Assembly: GCA_947683425.1 (NCBI GenBank)
Contig: CANTUQ010000004.1
Location: 33,495,001 to 33,559,000 of the forward strand
Length of the DNA stretch: 64,000 bases
Source of the DNA: Excoecaria cochinchinensis
Taxonomy: Eukaryota > Streptophyta > Magnoliopsida > Malpighiales > Euphorbiaceae
Direction of reading: 5' to 3'
Part shown: piece after piece, positions 48,747 to 59,667 of the stretch
Layout of the letters: every line of letters begins with the position of its first letter
Numbering within the stretch: position 1 is the first letter of the stretch
Program-made: the position numbers and the translations under genes
Notes under the pieces: model-generated
What the model was told of the DNA's origin: nothing
Seen by the model: only the letters and a program-made list of their open reading frames with translations
Database searches by the model: none

Positions 48747-48959
48747 CAAACTATAACGGCCCCAATACTGGGTTAGCCGTAAATAGTGTTTTTTCGACAG
48801 TAAATAGTGATATTGGTGTCAATAGTACCTCCCAGAGTCAAAAAATATTTTATTATACCATTAGATAGAGCATGTCAGCGGAAGCCTGAATATGAAATTT
48901 GGGATCAAACGGAGGTCAAATAGGGTCCAAAAAGTGTAAAATAGTGGAAGAGGGAAATT

Positions 48960-49090
48960 TGGGGCGTCTGTCCAAACAGTTGGTCGTCTGTCATGACAGG
49001 CCGGTGTCTGTGAGCTAATATTTTGCCAAGCCATCGGTCATGAGGGACGGCCAAGCCATCTGTGGCTTTAAATGGGCATCTGAAGGTTTT
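48960..49090 (+). repeat. GTCTGTC dyad group in LTR D
   Basis: Repeated GCGTCTGTCC, GTCGTCTGTCATGACAGGC and GGTGTCTGTGAGC phrases with dyad character, about 210-340 bp from the LTR start. It is less regular than the other clusters. Confidence 0.55.
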
Positions 49091-51239
49091 CTTCAATTCG
49101 GTTTGACCGATTCTGACCCACGTTTGATCGGACCATATCTTGAGCCATGGACCTCAGAAAAATGATATGGGAATATGAACGTACTGGTATTGATGAATAA
49201 AATATTATGGTAATGAAAGATTAGTTTTTGGTGACATTGAAAAATTAGAGTATCGGACTGATAAATAATTATCGGACCGAGAAATGGTTCCCGATTGATC
49301 CAAAAAAATTATTGGAGTCTAATGAATATATGTTAAGTAATATGGAGTCATTTTTTATGAGGAATTAGACTTAGAAAGTAAGGAAAATGTTACGATTTCG
49401 GTTTGAATAGTACTCGAATTGTCCGGAGGTTTGACCGAGACTTTAAAAAAAGTAAATAATTTTCAAATTGATGAAAATTTCCAAATGGACTCTAAATGAT
49501 ATGTAGGAATTTTTGGTACTAAAAAGATAATTTTTTGAGGACATCAAATTTTTTTTGATCGGACCGGTTTGATTGAACCAGAATAGAAACGAACTCTGAT
49601 TGAGGTGAAATTTTGTGTACAGCCCAGTTTTTATATGATATGAATTATGGAATCAAATTTGAGATGAATTGGAATTAGAAAGTCAGAAAACCATGGAAAA
49701 TGGCATATTAGGGTTAAAATGACAAATTGGGCTTTATAGGTTGGCCCAAGGTTGAACCAATTTTGGCCCACTATAAAAGCATTAAATGGCAGATTGGTTG
49801 GTGATTAACCCTATCTCCTTTGGCTCCTCTCTCCCTTTTGTTGGCCAAAATGTTCTTTTTCCTTCTCTCTCTCAATTTCTTCAAACTTTTGCTCAATTTT
49901 TCCCTAAATCCAAGTACCTTAAGTGTAGTTTAGCCTCTCTATGAGATCATAGCAGCCTCTAGTATCAATTTGAGGGATTAAAAATAAGGAAAAGCAAGGA
50001 TTTAAGGTTATGTCTTCAAATGAAGGTAAGATAAATAAGTTGATTTAATTTGATTTATTGGTTTTTAGATGATAGATTAGGGTGTATTAAGAGTTTTTAT
50101 GAGGTTATAATTGATAAAAGAAAGAAATTGATGAGGATTTGTTTGCTTTGTGTATTATGCAATAGAGGATAAATCTAGGGGAAATGGCTTTTAAAAGGCT
50201 AAGGACAAGCAACAAAGAGCTTGTAAGGGCCTAGAACATGGATATGAGGTTTGTGATTACATTATCTAAGAATTTTCATTTGGAAATTAAGATTTTGTAT
50301 TATGTTTGAATAGTGATTGTGTGTAAAGTGCCTATGTAAGTGAAATTGATGTGATAATTGAACTTTAGAAGGGTAACTAAGCTAATTAGAATGATTAATT
50401 TGAAAGAAAACCAAGTGTAAGTCTTGGTCATAATGAAACGTAATAGTATACTTAGGTATATTTAAGGTATACCTTGTGATTTAGTGAAATAAAAGGGTAT
50501 ATACATGTAAATTGAGGCTTAATCTAGTGGAATGAAAAATAAATTGAGGAAAAAGAAAATGTTAGAGAAAAACCCTAAGATGGTCGAATGGGTTAAGGAA
50601 GAGATATGATAGGTTATATGGTATACACATGTGCTATAAGGTGTAATTGGATAGATGATTGAAGTAGAAGTGAAAAAGAAAGATTATAGTGAAAAGAAAT
50701 ACATGAAAATTGAATAATTGATATAATGAATCAAAGGTATAATTAGCCAATTAATGACATTAAAGTTATAAAATGATTATGTATATGTTTTAAAAGTGTG
50801 TGAACTTAGTTGAAATTATAAGAAATTAATTGAGCATTTTTTAGAATGATTTCCCATTATGTCCATGGTGGGAAATATTAACAAATATTGAAATGATTGA
50901 AATTAGATGTATATTTGATATGACTTTTGATTAAATAAACAATTGAAGTGAAATGATAAGAAAAGAATGAACGTGGCTTTAAAGTAAACTCATGGCCGTT
51001 TAATGACTAAAGCATATTTATTATGTAAAATAAATATATAATATGAAATGTGCAACACTGATGAAAATGTTGTGTAATTAGTGAAATAAAATGGAAATGA
51101 TATGTAAATGTAGAATGGAAGTGTTAAAATGTAAAGTGGTTTTGAAAGTCATTTGAAAAGTATTGCCTTAGTAGTGTCTGGCGGTCTAAATCTAGTTCAG
51201 GATATATGTGGCTAGCCATAGGGACACCCATGCTACGGT

Positions 51240-51258
51240 GCAAGTCATGACGACTTGC
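51240..51258 (+). promoter_or_regulatory. GCAAGTC hairpin in LTR D
   Basis: GCAAGTC-ATGAC-GACTTGC, seven perfect pairs with a five-base loop. Confidence 0.6.
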
Positions 51259-51387
51259 TTTACTATAGCAGATTTACGATGATCTCCCATAGTGCATAGA
51301 TATGTTCTATGTTCAGTGTTCAGTGATAGTGTTGGAGTGGTATTTTGGATCATTTCCCAATGCAGTATAGTGGGCCTGTGTGGTCCA

Positions 51388-51693
51388 CGTCCCGTATATC
51401 CAGCCTGTAGATTTTCTGCCAGGATTGTACTAGGAGCATAATATAATGTTAAAGTGATATGAATGGAAAAAGTAAAATGAAAATGATAAATTGAGTGAAA
51501 AAGAACTCATGTGAAAGAAAATAAAAGTTTAAAGACTAAAATGTCCCGTATATCCAGTCTGTAGATTTTTTGCCAGGATTGTACTAGGGGGCATAATATA
51601 ATGTTAAAGTGATATGAATGCAAAAAGTAAAATGAAAATGATAATTGAATGAAAAATGACTCATGGGAAAGAAAATAAAAGTTTATCGACTAA
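51388..51693 (+). repeat. 153-bp tandem duplication in LTR D
   Basis: Two adjacent copies beginning at CCCGTATATCCAG (51391 and 51544), with few differences. Confidence 0.9.
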
Positions 51694-52941
51694 AATGTAA
51701 TTTACCGTAAAAATAATTAGTTGAAAGACTAATTGATAAATTATAAGCTAAGAAGTGAATAAATGTGAAAATGAAATAAATAAATGACAAAATTGTAAGT
51801 AATCATTAAAAGAAGGACAATATTGTAATTTGTTGAAAGTCTAGGTGCAAAACAATAATTGAGTGTAAAAGGAAGTTAATAAGTGATACGTAAAAGAAAA
51901 TTGAAATTAAAATGGCACAAATGCAAAGAATGTAAAATTCAGGGACTAAAGTACAAATTGACATGAAAATGATAAAGTAAGGTCCAATATGTAATTTAAA
52001 AGCCAAATAATGGTTTATAATGAAAAGAGAAATAAACTAGTGGCAAAAATGTAATTAGGATGTAAAAGTGGAAAATTTGTAATTAATTGAAAGATTAGGG
52101 ACCAAAGCGGAATTTTAACATATTAATGGTACCTAATAGAATAAAACGAAAAGTGAAATAATAATAATGTTTAATTAAGTTAAACAAGTGAATTAGTGCC
52201 ACAATAGTAATTAAATGACTAGTGAAAGGGCCAAATTGTAAATAAGATGTAAAAAGGAGTAGTTAAGTTAATTAATAGGATTAATGAATGAAAATAATCA
52301 AATGAAGGATTAATTGATCTAATCGTAATGTAAAAGCCTAATAGGGATTAATATGTAAAATGGACATGAAAGTAATAATTTAGAGACTAAAACATAAATT
52401 TCATGTCAAACGAAAGCCAATGAAAGTGAGGGTTAAAAAATGTAAATGAATGTAAGAATGTAAGTGATTTAAATGAAATTAAGGAATTAATTAGAATAAG
52501 ATGCCATTATAGAAGTATAGGAAGTGAAATGAAGTGAATGAAATGAGTGTATTAAGAGAAATGTATTAGGTAAAGTAAATTAAGTGAAAGGATTGAAACG
52601 CATAGATTTAAGAGTTAAAGGAATAGAATGATTAGTCACAAGAAATGAAGTTAAAGTTAATTGAAAAGCAGAAAAGTTAGATGATAAGATCAGTGACAAA
52701 TGTTAAGTAAGGATTAAAGAGTAAATAGTTAAAGAGTAAGTTTAAAGGGCCAAAGTGAATAGTTATAGGCAAAATCATAAGTTAAGAGTGAAAAGTAGAA
52801 AAATAGTGTAAAATTATAAGTGAAGTAAAATGAAGGACTAGATAGTGAGATGACATTATTTAGCTTAAGAGTGAAGACTAATGTGTTGTGCATGAATGTG
52901 TGTGTAAGTTAGAATTGGAATCTTTAGATTCGTAATCACCA

Positions 52942-52990
52942 CTGAGCATATTTAATGCTCAACACGTAGTTTATTTGACTGTGTGTAGGT
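52942..52990 (+). promoter_or_regulatory. TGAGCAT hairpin in LTR D
   Basis: TGAGCAT (52943-52949) pairs with ATGCTCA (52955-52961), followed by ACACG...GTGTGTAGGT. This is the diverged form of the double hairpin in the other chromovirus LTRs. Confidence 0.65.
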
Positions 52991-53005
52991 ACCGAGTAGA
53001 ACATC

Positions 53006-53418
53006 TGTAACTCCTCGATTTTTACCCTAGTAGTTTTAAGCGCGTGTGTGTGCTTGTGGGGGGGGGGGGGGGGGATTATAAGTTTGAGGGTATTTTGTAT
53101 GATAATTTTTAATTATGTGGATTAATTGTTTGGTGAAGAAAAGAAGAAGGACTAGATTGGAAGTTTGCCAAATCCACCATTGATTTAGTGACACTTGGAT
53201 GGTGGAGATGAGGTAAGAGAAGAAGAGAGTGGACTTTGTTGAGGATGAGACAAAGAGAAAGGGAAAACAGATTTTGCTCATTTTTCCCGTTCTCTTCCCC
53301 GTCTCAGCCTCCTCTTCTTCTTCCCTTACTCCTCTTCCTCTTGTGGCTGTGATTCACGCGTGGGTTCGGCAAAGTTCCAGGTTTGGGTAAGTGGTTTACT
53401 CTTCTTCTTCTTCTTCTG
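53006..53418 (+). mobile_element. chromovirus C 5' LTR, truncated
   Basis: Starts TGTAACTCCTCG after ACATC (53001-53005); the far flank is ACGTT (58776-58780), a TSD differing at two positions. It aligns with 57354-57750, including a 17-base G run (53058-53074), and breaks off in a CTT repeat at the Tat remnant. Confidence 0.85.
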
Positions 53419-54697
53419 CGACTGTTAGTTGTTTGTTACCATTATTATTACTATAATTATTATTTTTATTGTTAGTGATTATTATAATTATGTCATTTGT
53501 CTTTTATATTTATTAATTTGTTAATTCTATCATTTATTTTATTTTCACCGTATTAGATTAATTATTTTTCTCAATTTATTTCATTCAATTATTTATTTAT
53601 CATTTAGTTTAATTAATCCGTTACTAACCAATATCATTTTCTGTCATGACAGCAATCACGAGGAGCATGTGGCTCGTCTATGGGGCTAGGCAAAGCACGG
53701 TCGAGATGAATAGTTTAGGATTAATTTATTATTCGAGGCATGTATTAATTATTGTTTTATTTTCTTTTCTTTTCTTGAGATCTGTAATAATAAAGGCTTT
53801 TCAGCACTTAAAAAGAACCACCACACAAAATGTTTTCTACTAAAATTGGAAATTTATTAATAATAAAAGGACCAATGTCCTAACTTTTCCACCCAAATAA
53901 ATTGTCACTATAAAATTAGTTTTGTTAAGCATACATGTGAGGACTAATGTCCTCACCCCAAATTGAATATCTCGTTTCATGCATGTTTTTTTCTTTATTT
54001 CTGCTCATTTACATTGGGAGTTGTATTCTGCCCCTAGTTTTATTGTAAACTAATGTGCTTTCATTTATTTTATGCACAATTTACTTTACTTATTGCTTTC
54101 ATTATATGATTGATCTACGCCTTAATTATTGCATCGAAATGAATGAAAAATGGAACAAATTTTAATCTAAAGACTCAATTATAATTTAATCAAGGTATGA
54201 ATAAATGGGAAGTCTCGAACCATCTCTGGTCTTAGGCTCAACGAGGTTAGATGAACCTTTCCAATGTTCTATGGGAAGGGAATTCCAAAATATTTCTTGC
54301 TGCCCAAAATAGGCCCAAGTTGCATTGTCTTAGGCTCTATGAGGTTAGATGAACCTTTCCAATCTTCCATTAAAAAGGGATTCCAAATATTTTTAGCTTG
54401 TCCAAAATAAACATATATACATCATCTTAGGCTTCATGAGATTAGATGAATCTTTCCAATGTTTTTATTGGAAAGAGGATTCCAAAATACCTCTGATTGC
54501 CCAAAATAGACACAAATGCGCTGTCTTAGGCTCAGTGAGGCTAGACGACTTTTTCCAATGTTGTATTGGGTGGCAACTTCAAAACACCTCCTTGTTGCCC
54601 AAAATAGACGCCCTTGTAATGTTTACAAGTTATGAACCTCTCTTGAATACCCTAAAAGCGGGTCATTCGGGGCTCTCGGGGTTCGGCGCGCGTCACA
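53419..54697 (+). mobile_element. truncated Tat LTR inside chromovirus C
   Basis: Plus-orientation 3' part of a Tat LTR ending GGCGCGCGTCACA at 54697. Its 5' part is missing. It carries the hairpin group at 53868-54035. It probably inserted in C between gag/protease and RT; a later deletion then removed the LTR front together with most of the C 5' LTR and gag. Confidence 0.82.
53868..54035 (+). promoter_or_regulatory. Tat hairpins in the truncated LTR
   Basis: AGGAC-CAAT-GTCCT (53868-53881), GTGAGGAC-TAAT-GTCCTCAC (53937-53956, eight perfect pairs) and GGGAG-TTGTATT with CCCC (54014-54034). Confidence 0.65.
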
Positions 54698-57353
54698 AGG
54701 AGCTATTTGATAAAGGCTTTATCAGACCTAGCGTTTCTTCATGGGATGCTCCAGTTTTATTTGTTAAGAAGAAAGACAGTACGTTAAGGATGTGTATCGA
54801 TTATCGACAGATCAACAAAGTCACAGTGAAGAATAAGTACCCGTTGCTTAAGATTGAGGACCTATTCGATCAGTTGAGGGGCGCCAGAGTGTTTTCTAAA
54901 ATTGATTTGAGATCGGGTTATTATTAGTTACGGGTTAAGGATGTAGATGTTGCTAAGACAGCTTTTCGAACCGATATGGCCACTATGAGTTCTTAGTGAT
55001 GCCGCTTGGGTTGACGAATGCGCCAGCGGCTTTTATAGATTTGATGAATAGGGTGTTCAGGCCATATTTCGACCGATTTTGTTGTAGTGTTCATCGACAA
55101 TATCTTGGTTTATTCAAAGGATGAGAGTGAGCACGAGGAACATTTGCGGGGTTGTGCTTCAAGTTTTGAGGGATCACCAGTTGTTTGCGAAGCTTAGTAA
55201 GTGTGATTTTTGGTTAAAAGAGGTGTCTTTCTTAGGACATATCATTTCTTCTAAGGGTATCCGGGTTGATCCGTCTAAAGTTGAGGCAATTGTGAATTGG
55301 ATGCCACCGAGGAATGTGCCTGAAGTGAGGAGTTTTCTTGGATTAGCTGGTTACTATAGGCGGTTTGTAAAAGGGTTTTCGGTTATTGCTTCACCTTTCA
55401 GTAGGCTTCTTCGAAAGGAGTTAAGTTCGAGTGGTCCAATAGATGTCAGGCTAGTTTTGATCGGTTGAAGGGCTTATTAGTTGAGGCTCCTATACTTACT
55501 CAACCCATCTTGCGTAAAGAGTATGCGATGTATAGCGACGCTTTAGGTATTAGACTCAATTGCGTCTTGATGCAAGATGGTAAGGTGATAGCCTATGCGT
55601 CCAGGCAATTGAGACCCCATGAGAGGAATTATCCGATGCATGATTCGGAATTAGCTACAGTAGTTTTTGCTCTTAAGATTTAGCATCATTATCTGTATAG
55701 GGAGACATGTAGAATTTTCACTGATCATAAGAGTTTGAAGTATCTGCTCATGCAGAAAGAGTTGAATTTGAGGCAGCGTCGGTGGTTAAAGTTGTTCAAT
55801 AGATTACCACCCAGGCAAAGCGAACGTGGTCACTGATGGTTTGAGTCAAAAGTCAGTTTCGACTCTAGCATTGCAGCATGGTTCATGGAGATTCGATTCC
55901 AATAGAGCTCTAATTGCCCAGCTGAGAGCTAGACCTAGTCTGAAATAGTTGATTGTTGATGCTCAGGTGAGGGATCCTATGTTGCAGCGTGCTTTACAAG
56001 TGGTTATGAGTGTAGGTCAGACCGAGTTTTCTATGGATAGTGAAGGGTGCACAGTTTTAGGAATCGTTTGTGTGTGCCTAATGACGGAGAATTGAAGAAA
56101 AAATTATTGTTAGATGTGCACAATACGGTTTTTACTATGCATCCAGGAAGTGTTAAGATGTACCATGATTTGAAGCCGTTTTATTGGTGGCCCGATATGA
56201 AGAGGGATATTGTGGACTTTGTTTCCAAGTGTTTGACCTGTCAGCAGGTAAAGGTTGAGCATCAAGTTCCGTCAGGTTTGCTCACTCCTTTGCCTATTCC
56301 TTAGTCGAAGTGAGACAATGTCACTATGGATTTTGTGTCGGGTTTGCCTATGACTCAGAAGAAGCACGACTCCATATGGATAATAGCCGATCGGCTTACT
56401 AAGTCGGCTCATTTCTTACTGATTCGACTTGATTATCCTATGGATCAGTTAGCAGAGATTTATGTGAATGAGATAGTTCGGCTTCACGGAGTTCCTCTAT
56501 CGATTGTGTCTGATTGAGATCCTAGGTTCACGTCAAAGTTTTGGAAAGAATTGCAATCTGCTTTGGGTACTAGATTAAATTTCAGCACTGCTTTCTATCC
56601 TCAGACCGACAGTCAATCAAAGAGGGTTATTCAAATTCTAGAGGATATGCTCCAGGGATGTGTGCTAGATTTCTCGGGCAGTTGGGATAGATATGTATCG
56701 TTGATGGAGTTTACATATAACAACAGTCATCAGATGAGCATGCACTGAATTGACAGAACGCTCCATTGGTGGTCCGAAATTAATTAGGGACACCGAAGAG
56801 AAGGTCAGATTTGTTCAGCAGAATCTGAAAGTAGTAAAAGACCGACAGAGATCCTATGGCAATTTAAAATGGAAAGATATTCAGTATAAGGTCAGGGATA
56901 GAGTTTTTCTGAAAGTGTCACCTTCGCATAAGGTTCTCCGTTTTGGAAAGAAGGGAAAACTTAGTCCGAGCTTCATAGGGCCGTATGAGATTTTGGGATG
57001 GATTGGACTCGTTGCCTACCGATTGGTGTTACCTGAAGAGTTAGCTAAGCTTCATGATGTGTTTCACTCGTTAATGCTTCGCCGGTATAGATCCGATACA
57101 TCTCATATATTATCAGTTCAGGATGTGCAAGTTCAGTCAGACTATTCATATGATGAAGAACCCAAGGTTATTTTAGCTCGTGAGGTGAGACAGTTTCAAA
57201 ACAAGCAGATTCCATTGGTTAAAGTATTGTGGCAACACCATGGGGTTGAAGAAGCTACTTGGGAACCGAAGTCAGCTATGAGATCTCAGTATCCACAATT
57301 ATTCACTGTAGGTGAGAATTTCGAGGATAAAATTCTTTTGAGGAGGGGAGAGT
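54698..57353 (+). pseudogene. chromovirus C pol remnant: RT, RNase H, integrase, chromodomain
   Basis: Order is normal for a Tekay/Del-type chromovirus. RT: FIRPSVSSWDAPVLFVKKKD, LRMCIDYRQINK, FSKIDLRSGYY, then frameshifts near 54983 and 55080; the catalytic box reads FIDN instead of F-I/V-D-D. RNase H (about 55465-55800): YSDALGIRLNCVLMQ and YASRQLRPHERNYP. Integrase: zinc-binding HNTVFTMHPG...CLTCQQ, core MDFVSGLP and VSD before a stop; the catalytic glutamate position reads QSKR (lysine). A GPYEI motif follows near 56980, then a chromodomain (VILAREVRQFQNK to ATWEPKSAM, about 57150-57290). A PPT (AGGAGGGGAG) precedes the LTR. Gag and protease are missing. The enzymes are dead, but the chromodomain reading frame is intact from 56750 to 57353. 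Confidence 0.92.
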
Positions 57354-58775
57354 TGTAACAGCCCAATTTTCACCCTAGTAGTTTTGATCGTGTGTGTGTG
57401 GGGGGGGGGGGGGGGTTTATAAGTTTGAGGGTATTTTTGTATGATAATCTTTAATTATGTGGTTTAATTGTTTTGTGAAGAAAAGAAGAAGGACTGGATT
57501 AGAAGTTTGCCAAATCCACCATTGATTTAGTGACACTTGGATGGTGGAGATGAGGTAAGAGAAGAAGAGAGTTGACTTTGTTGAGGATGAGATAAACAGA
57601 AAAGGAAAGCAGATTTTGCTCATTTTTCCTGCTCTCTTCCCCATCTCAGCCTCCTCTTCTTCTTCCCTTACTCCTCTTCCTCCTCTAGTGGCTATGATTC
57701 ATGTGTGGGTTCGGCAAAGTTCCAGGTTTGGGTAAGTGTTTTACTCTTCTTCTTCTTCTTCTTCTTCTTCTTCTTCTTCTTCTTCCTGTTTGGTTGTATA
57801 TATATGTGGCTGTGTTTAGGTTTTGAGTAATTGTTGTGTTTTAGGTATGGATTTTGTTTAAAGTTACCTACTAGAGAACCCAAGGGGAAGGAAAAAGCAA
57901 GTGGTAGTGAAGCCCTTTGATTTTGTGGAGCTAAGGAGCCAAAGGTTTAGGATTTGTGTGAAATTGAATGATTTTGATTTTAGAAATTTGTTATGATTTT
58001 TGGAAATTTGTGGAATTAAGCTTGTTTATATTGTATGAAGGATGTGGGTTTTGATTATTTTTGAGTGGATTTGAGATGGGAGTTGCATATTGAAGGATAG
58101 ATTGAATTTATGTGGTTTTTGGAGGAAATTTCTGGGTTTATGAATTTTGATATTCAAATTGCTTCTTTTGTCATTTTGATTCTTCATTCAAGTGTATAAT
58201 TTAGGTAATATTATGGGTAATGTGTTTTGGTTGTTGATTTATGCTTGAATTGAAGTAATTCGGATGTTGGTTTGATTTTGGAAGGTTTTGGGTTGTGGTT
58301 GTTCATCTTTTGATTTTCCCCATTAAGCATTATCGCTTAGCACGGGTTTTCATCCATGCAGGTGTGGAAGCGATGGAAGTTTTTGGGAGGTTTGATTCGC
58401 AACAGTCTAGGCCAACACAATAGGAGGGCTTATGTTAAGAGATTAGTTTTTGTGTATTTTGTACTCCTAATGTATAGTTTTTGGTTTGTAACCAATTTTC
58501 TATTATGTAAGCTCTCGATTTTGTATTTATGTAAAGTGTTATTATAAAACAGTATTGTAATGTAAATATTTTGGTATACCAATGAATGAGATTTGATTAG
58601 TTCCGTTTGGGCTCAATTATGTTTTTTCCCTAAATGTATAGTTATTCTTTTATGTATGTATATTCTTCAGTTATGATTGGTATGCTTTGTTCGGTGTGGT
58701 AACAACTCTTATCTATGTGGGCACTCACTCCTCTATAAGGGTGAGGTCCCCTACGTATAGGTAAGGGGTGTTACA
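57354..58775 (+). mobile_element. chromovirus C 3' LTR (1422 bp)
   Basis: Starts TGTAACAGCCC after the PPT and ends GGTAAGGGGTGTTACA. It contains a 16-base G run (57400-57415), a CTT microsatellite (57745-57785) and the hairpin at 58323-58356. Confidence 0.92.
58323..58356 (+). promoter_or_regulatory. TTAAGC double hairpin in LTR C
   Basis: TTAAGC-ATTATC-GCTTAG (58323-58340, one wobble), then GCACGG...CCATGC ending near 58359, followed by AGGT. About 435-455 bp from the LTR 3' end. Confidence 0.7.
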
Positions 58776-59159
58776 ACGTTTGAAGTGCAGGTGTGCTATC
58801 AGCTTTGAGCTCAGAGCAGACCTCCAGATTGTAGTGAAGAATAGTATGTATATTATTACTGGCATGTATATGTATCAGTTTAGGATTGATTATGTTATAT
58901 TTATTGTAGATATGATGAATTCAACAGATTGTGATTAAATGATGTGATATGATAAATGTGATTATTAGTCTGGACTGAATTACGACCCATTAGTGACATG
59001 AAAGTTTCAAATGATAAACGAAAGAATAAGTTGAGAGAAAAAAAAAAATTTACCGCATTTGTCATAAGTATCGATTAGATGGTAATTAAGCAATCACAAT
59101 AATAGTCTAAGCAATGTAATGTATGTAGTGTATGGAAGCGATAAGGGTGTTACACAAAC

Positions 59160-59666
59160 ACCACAATTAAATTAGAATGGGCCTGCCGAGGCATGAAAGC
59201 CTTTGATGAAAGACCATCTAATTTACTTGATTTTGGTCAATATATGACGGCTCACATGACAAGCATTGTATTAAGGAGTATATCACCCAAGGAATATATC
59301 TATTGCCATTACATAAGCTTTAGTCAAGTGATGATACTTTAGGTCTACCCAAGCATGGTCCTTAACAACGGGTCTAGCTCATCATGAGCATAACGACCAA
59401 TTTAGTCTCCATTTGATATACCAAAAAGTACTATGCTTGGACTGGTGATTATTCTTAACAATTTTGTATATTGAGTGAACGTAGGGCCATGCTTCTGGAA
59501 CGCACCAGGGTAAGAGAGGGACCATCTAGCATAGTTCTAAAGCTCTAGCATAGATGCAATGCAATTTTTCAAAAAGATATAAAATTTTAAATTTTAAAAA
59601 CTCAATTATATATATTAACCAAGACACTTTCGAAGTAAAGTCTCAAAGTCCCCAGTGGAGTCACCA
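59160..59666 (-). other. Tat-3 leader, part 2, with PBS
   Basis: Continues 48746 after removal of LTR D. The PBS (TGGTGACTCCACTGGGGAC in element sense) is at 59648-59666. Confidence 0.82.
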
Positions 59667-59667
59667 C

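Larger units (their letters stand above)
50500..52860 (+). repeat. C-poor, purine-rich phrase field in LTR D
   Basis: Strongly strand-asymmetric (rich in A, G and T, poor in C) with many degenerate copies of GGGACTAAAATGTAAATT, for example near 51690, 51815, 51953, 51985, 52080, 52195 and 52383, spaced roughly 50-100 bp. It has no long open frame on the plus strand. Confidence 0.65.
48752..59154 (+). mobile_element. LTR D (chromovirus-type, about 4.6 kb) with nested chromovirus C
   Basis: Starts TATAACGGCCCC (TG mutated) and ends AAGGGTGTTACA. Perfect TSD CAAAC (48747-48751 and 59155-59159). The empty site matches Tat-2 near 22640. D sequence is 48752-53005 plus 58781-59154. No coding domain, PBS or PPT was seen, so it is most likely a long solo LTR. 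It has a 153-bp duplication at 51388-51693, a GACTAAAATGTAA phrase field, and a CTGAGCA hairpin near 52943-52961. Confidence 0.82.

Noticed and set aside
53036..53281. Frame with a proline run on the minus strand
   Set aside because: The proline run is the G homopolymer; the remainder repeats at 57417-57644 because both are LTR copies.
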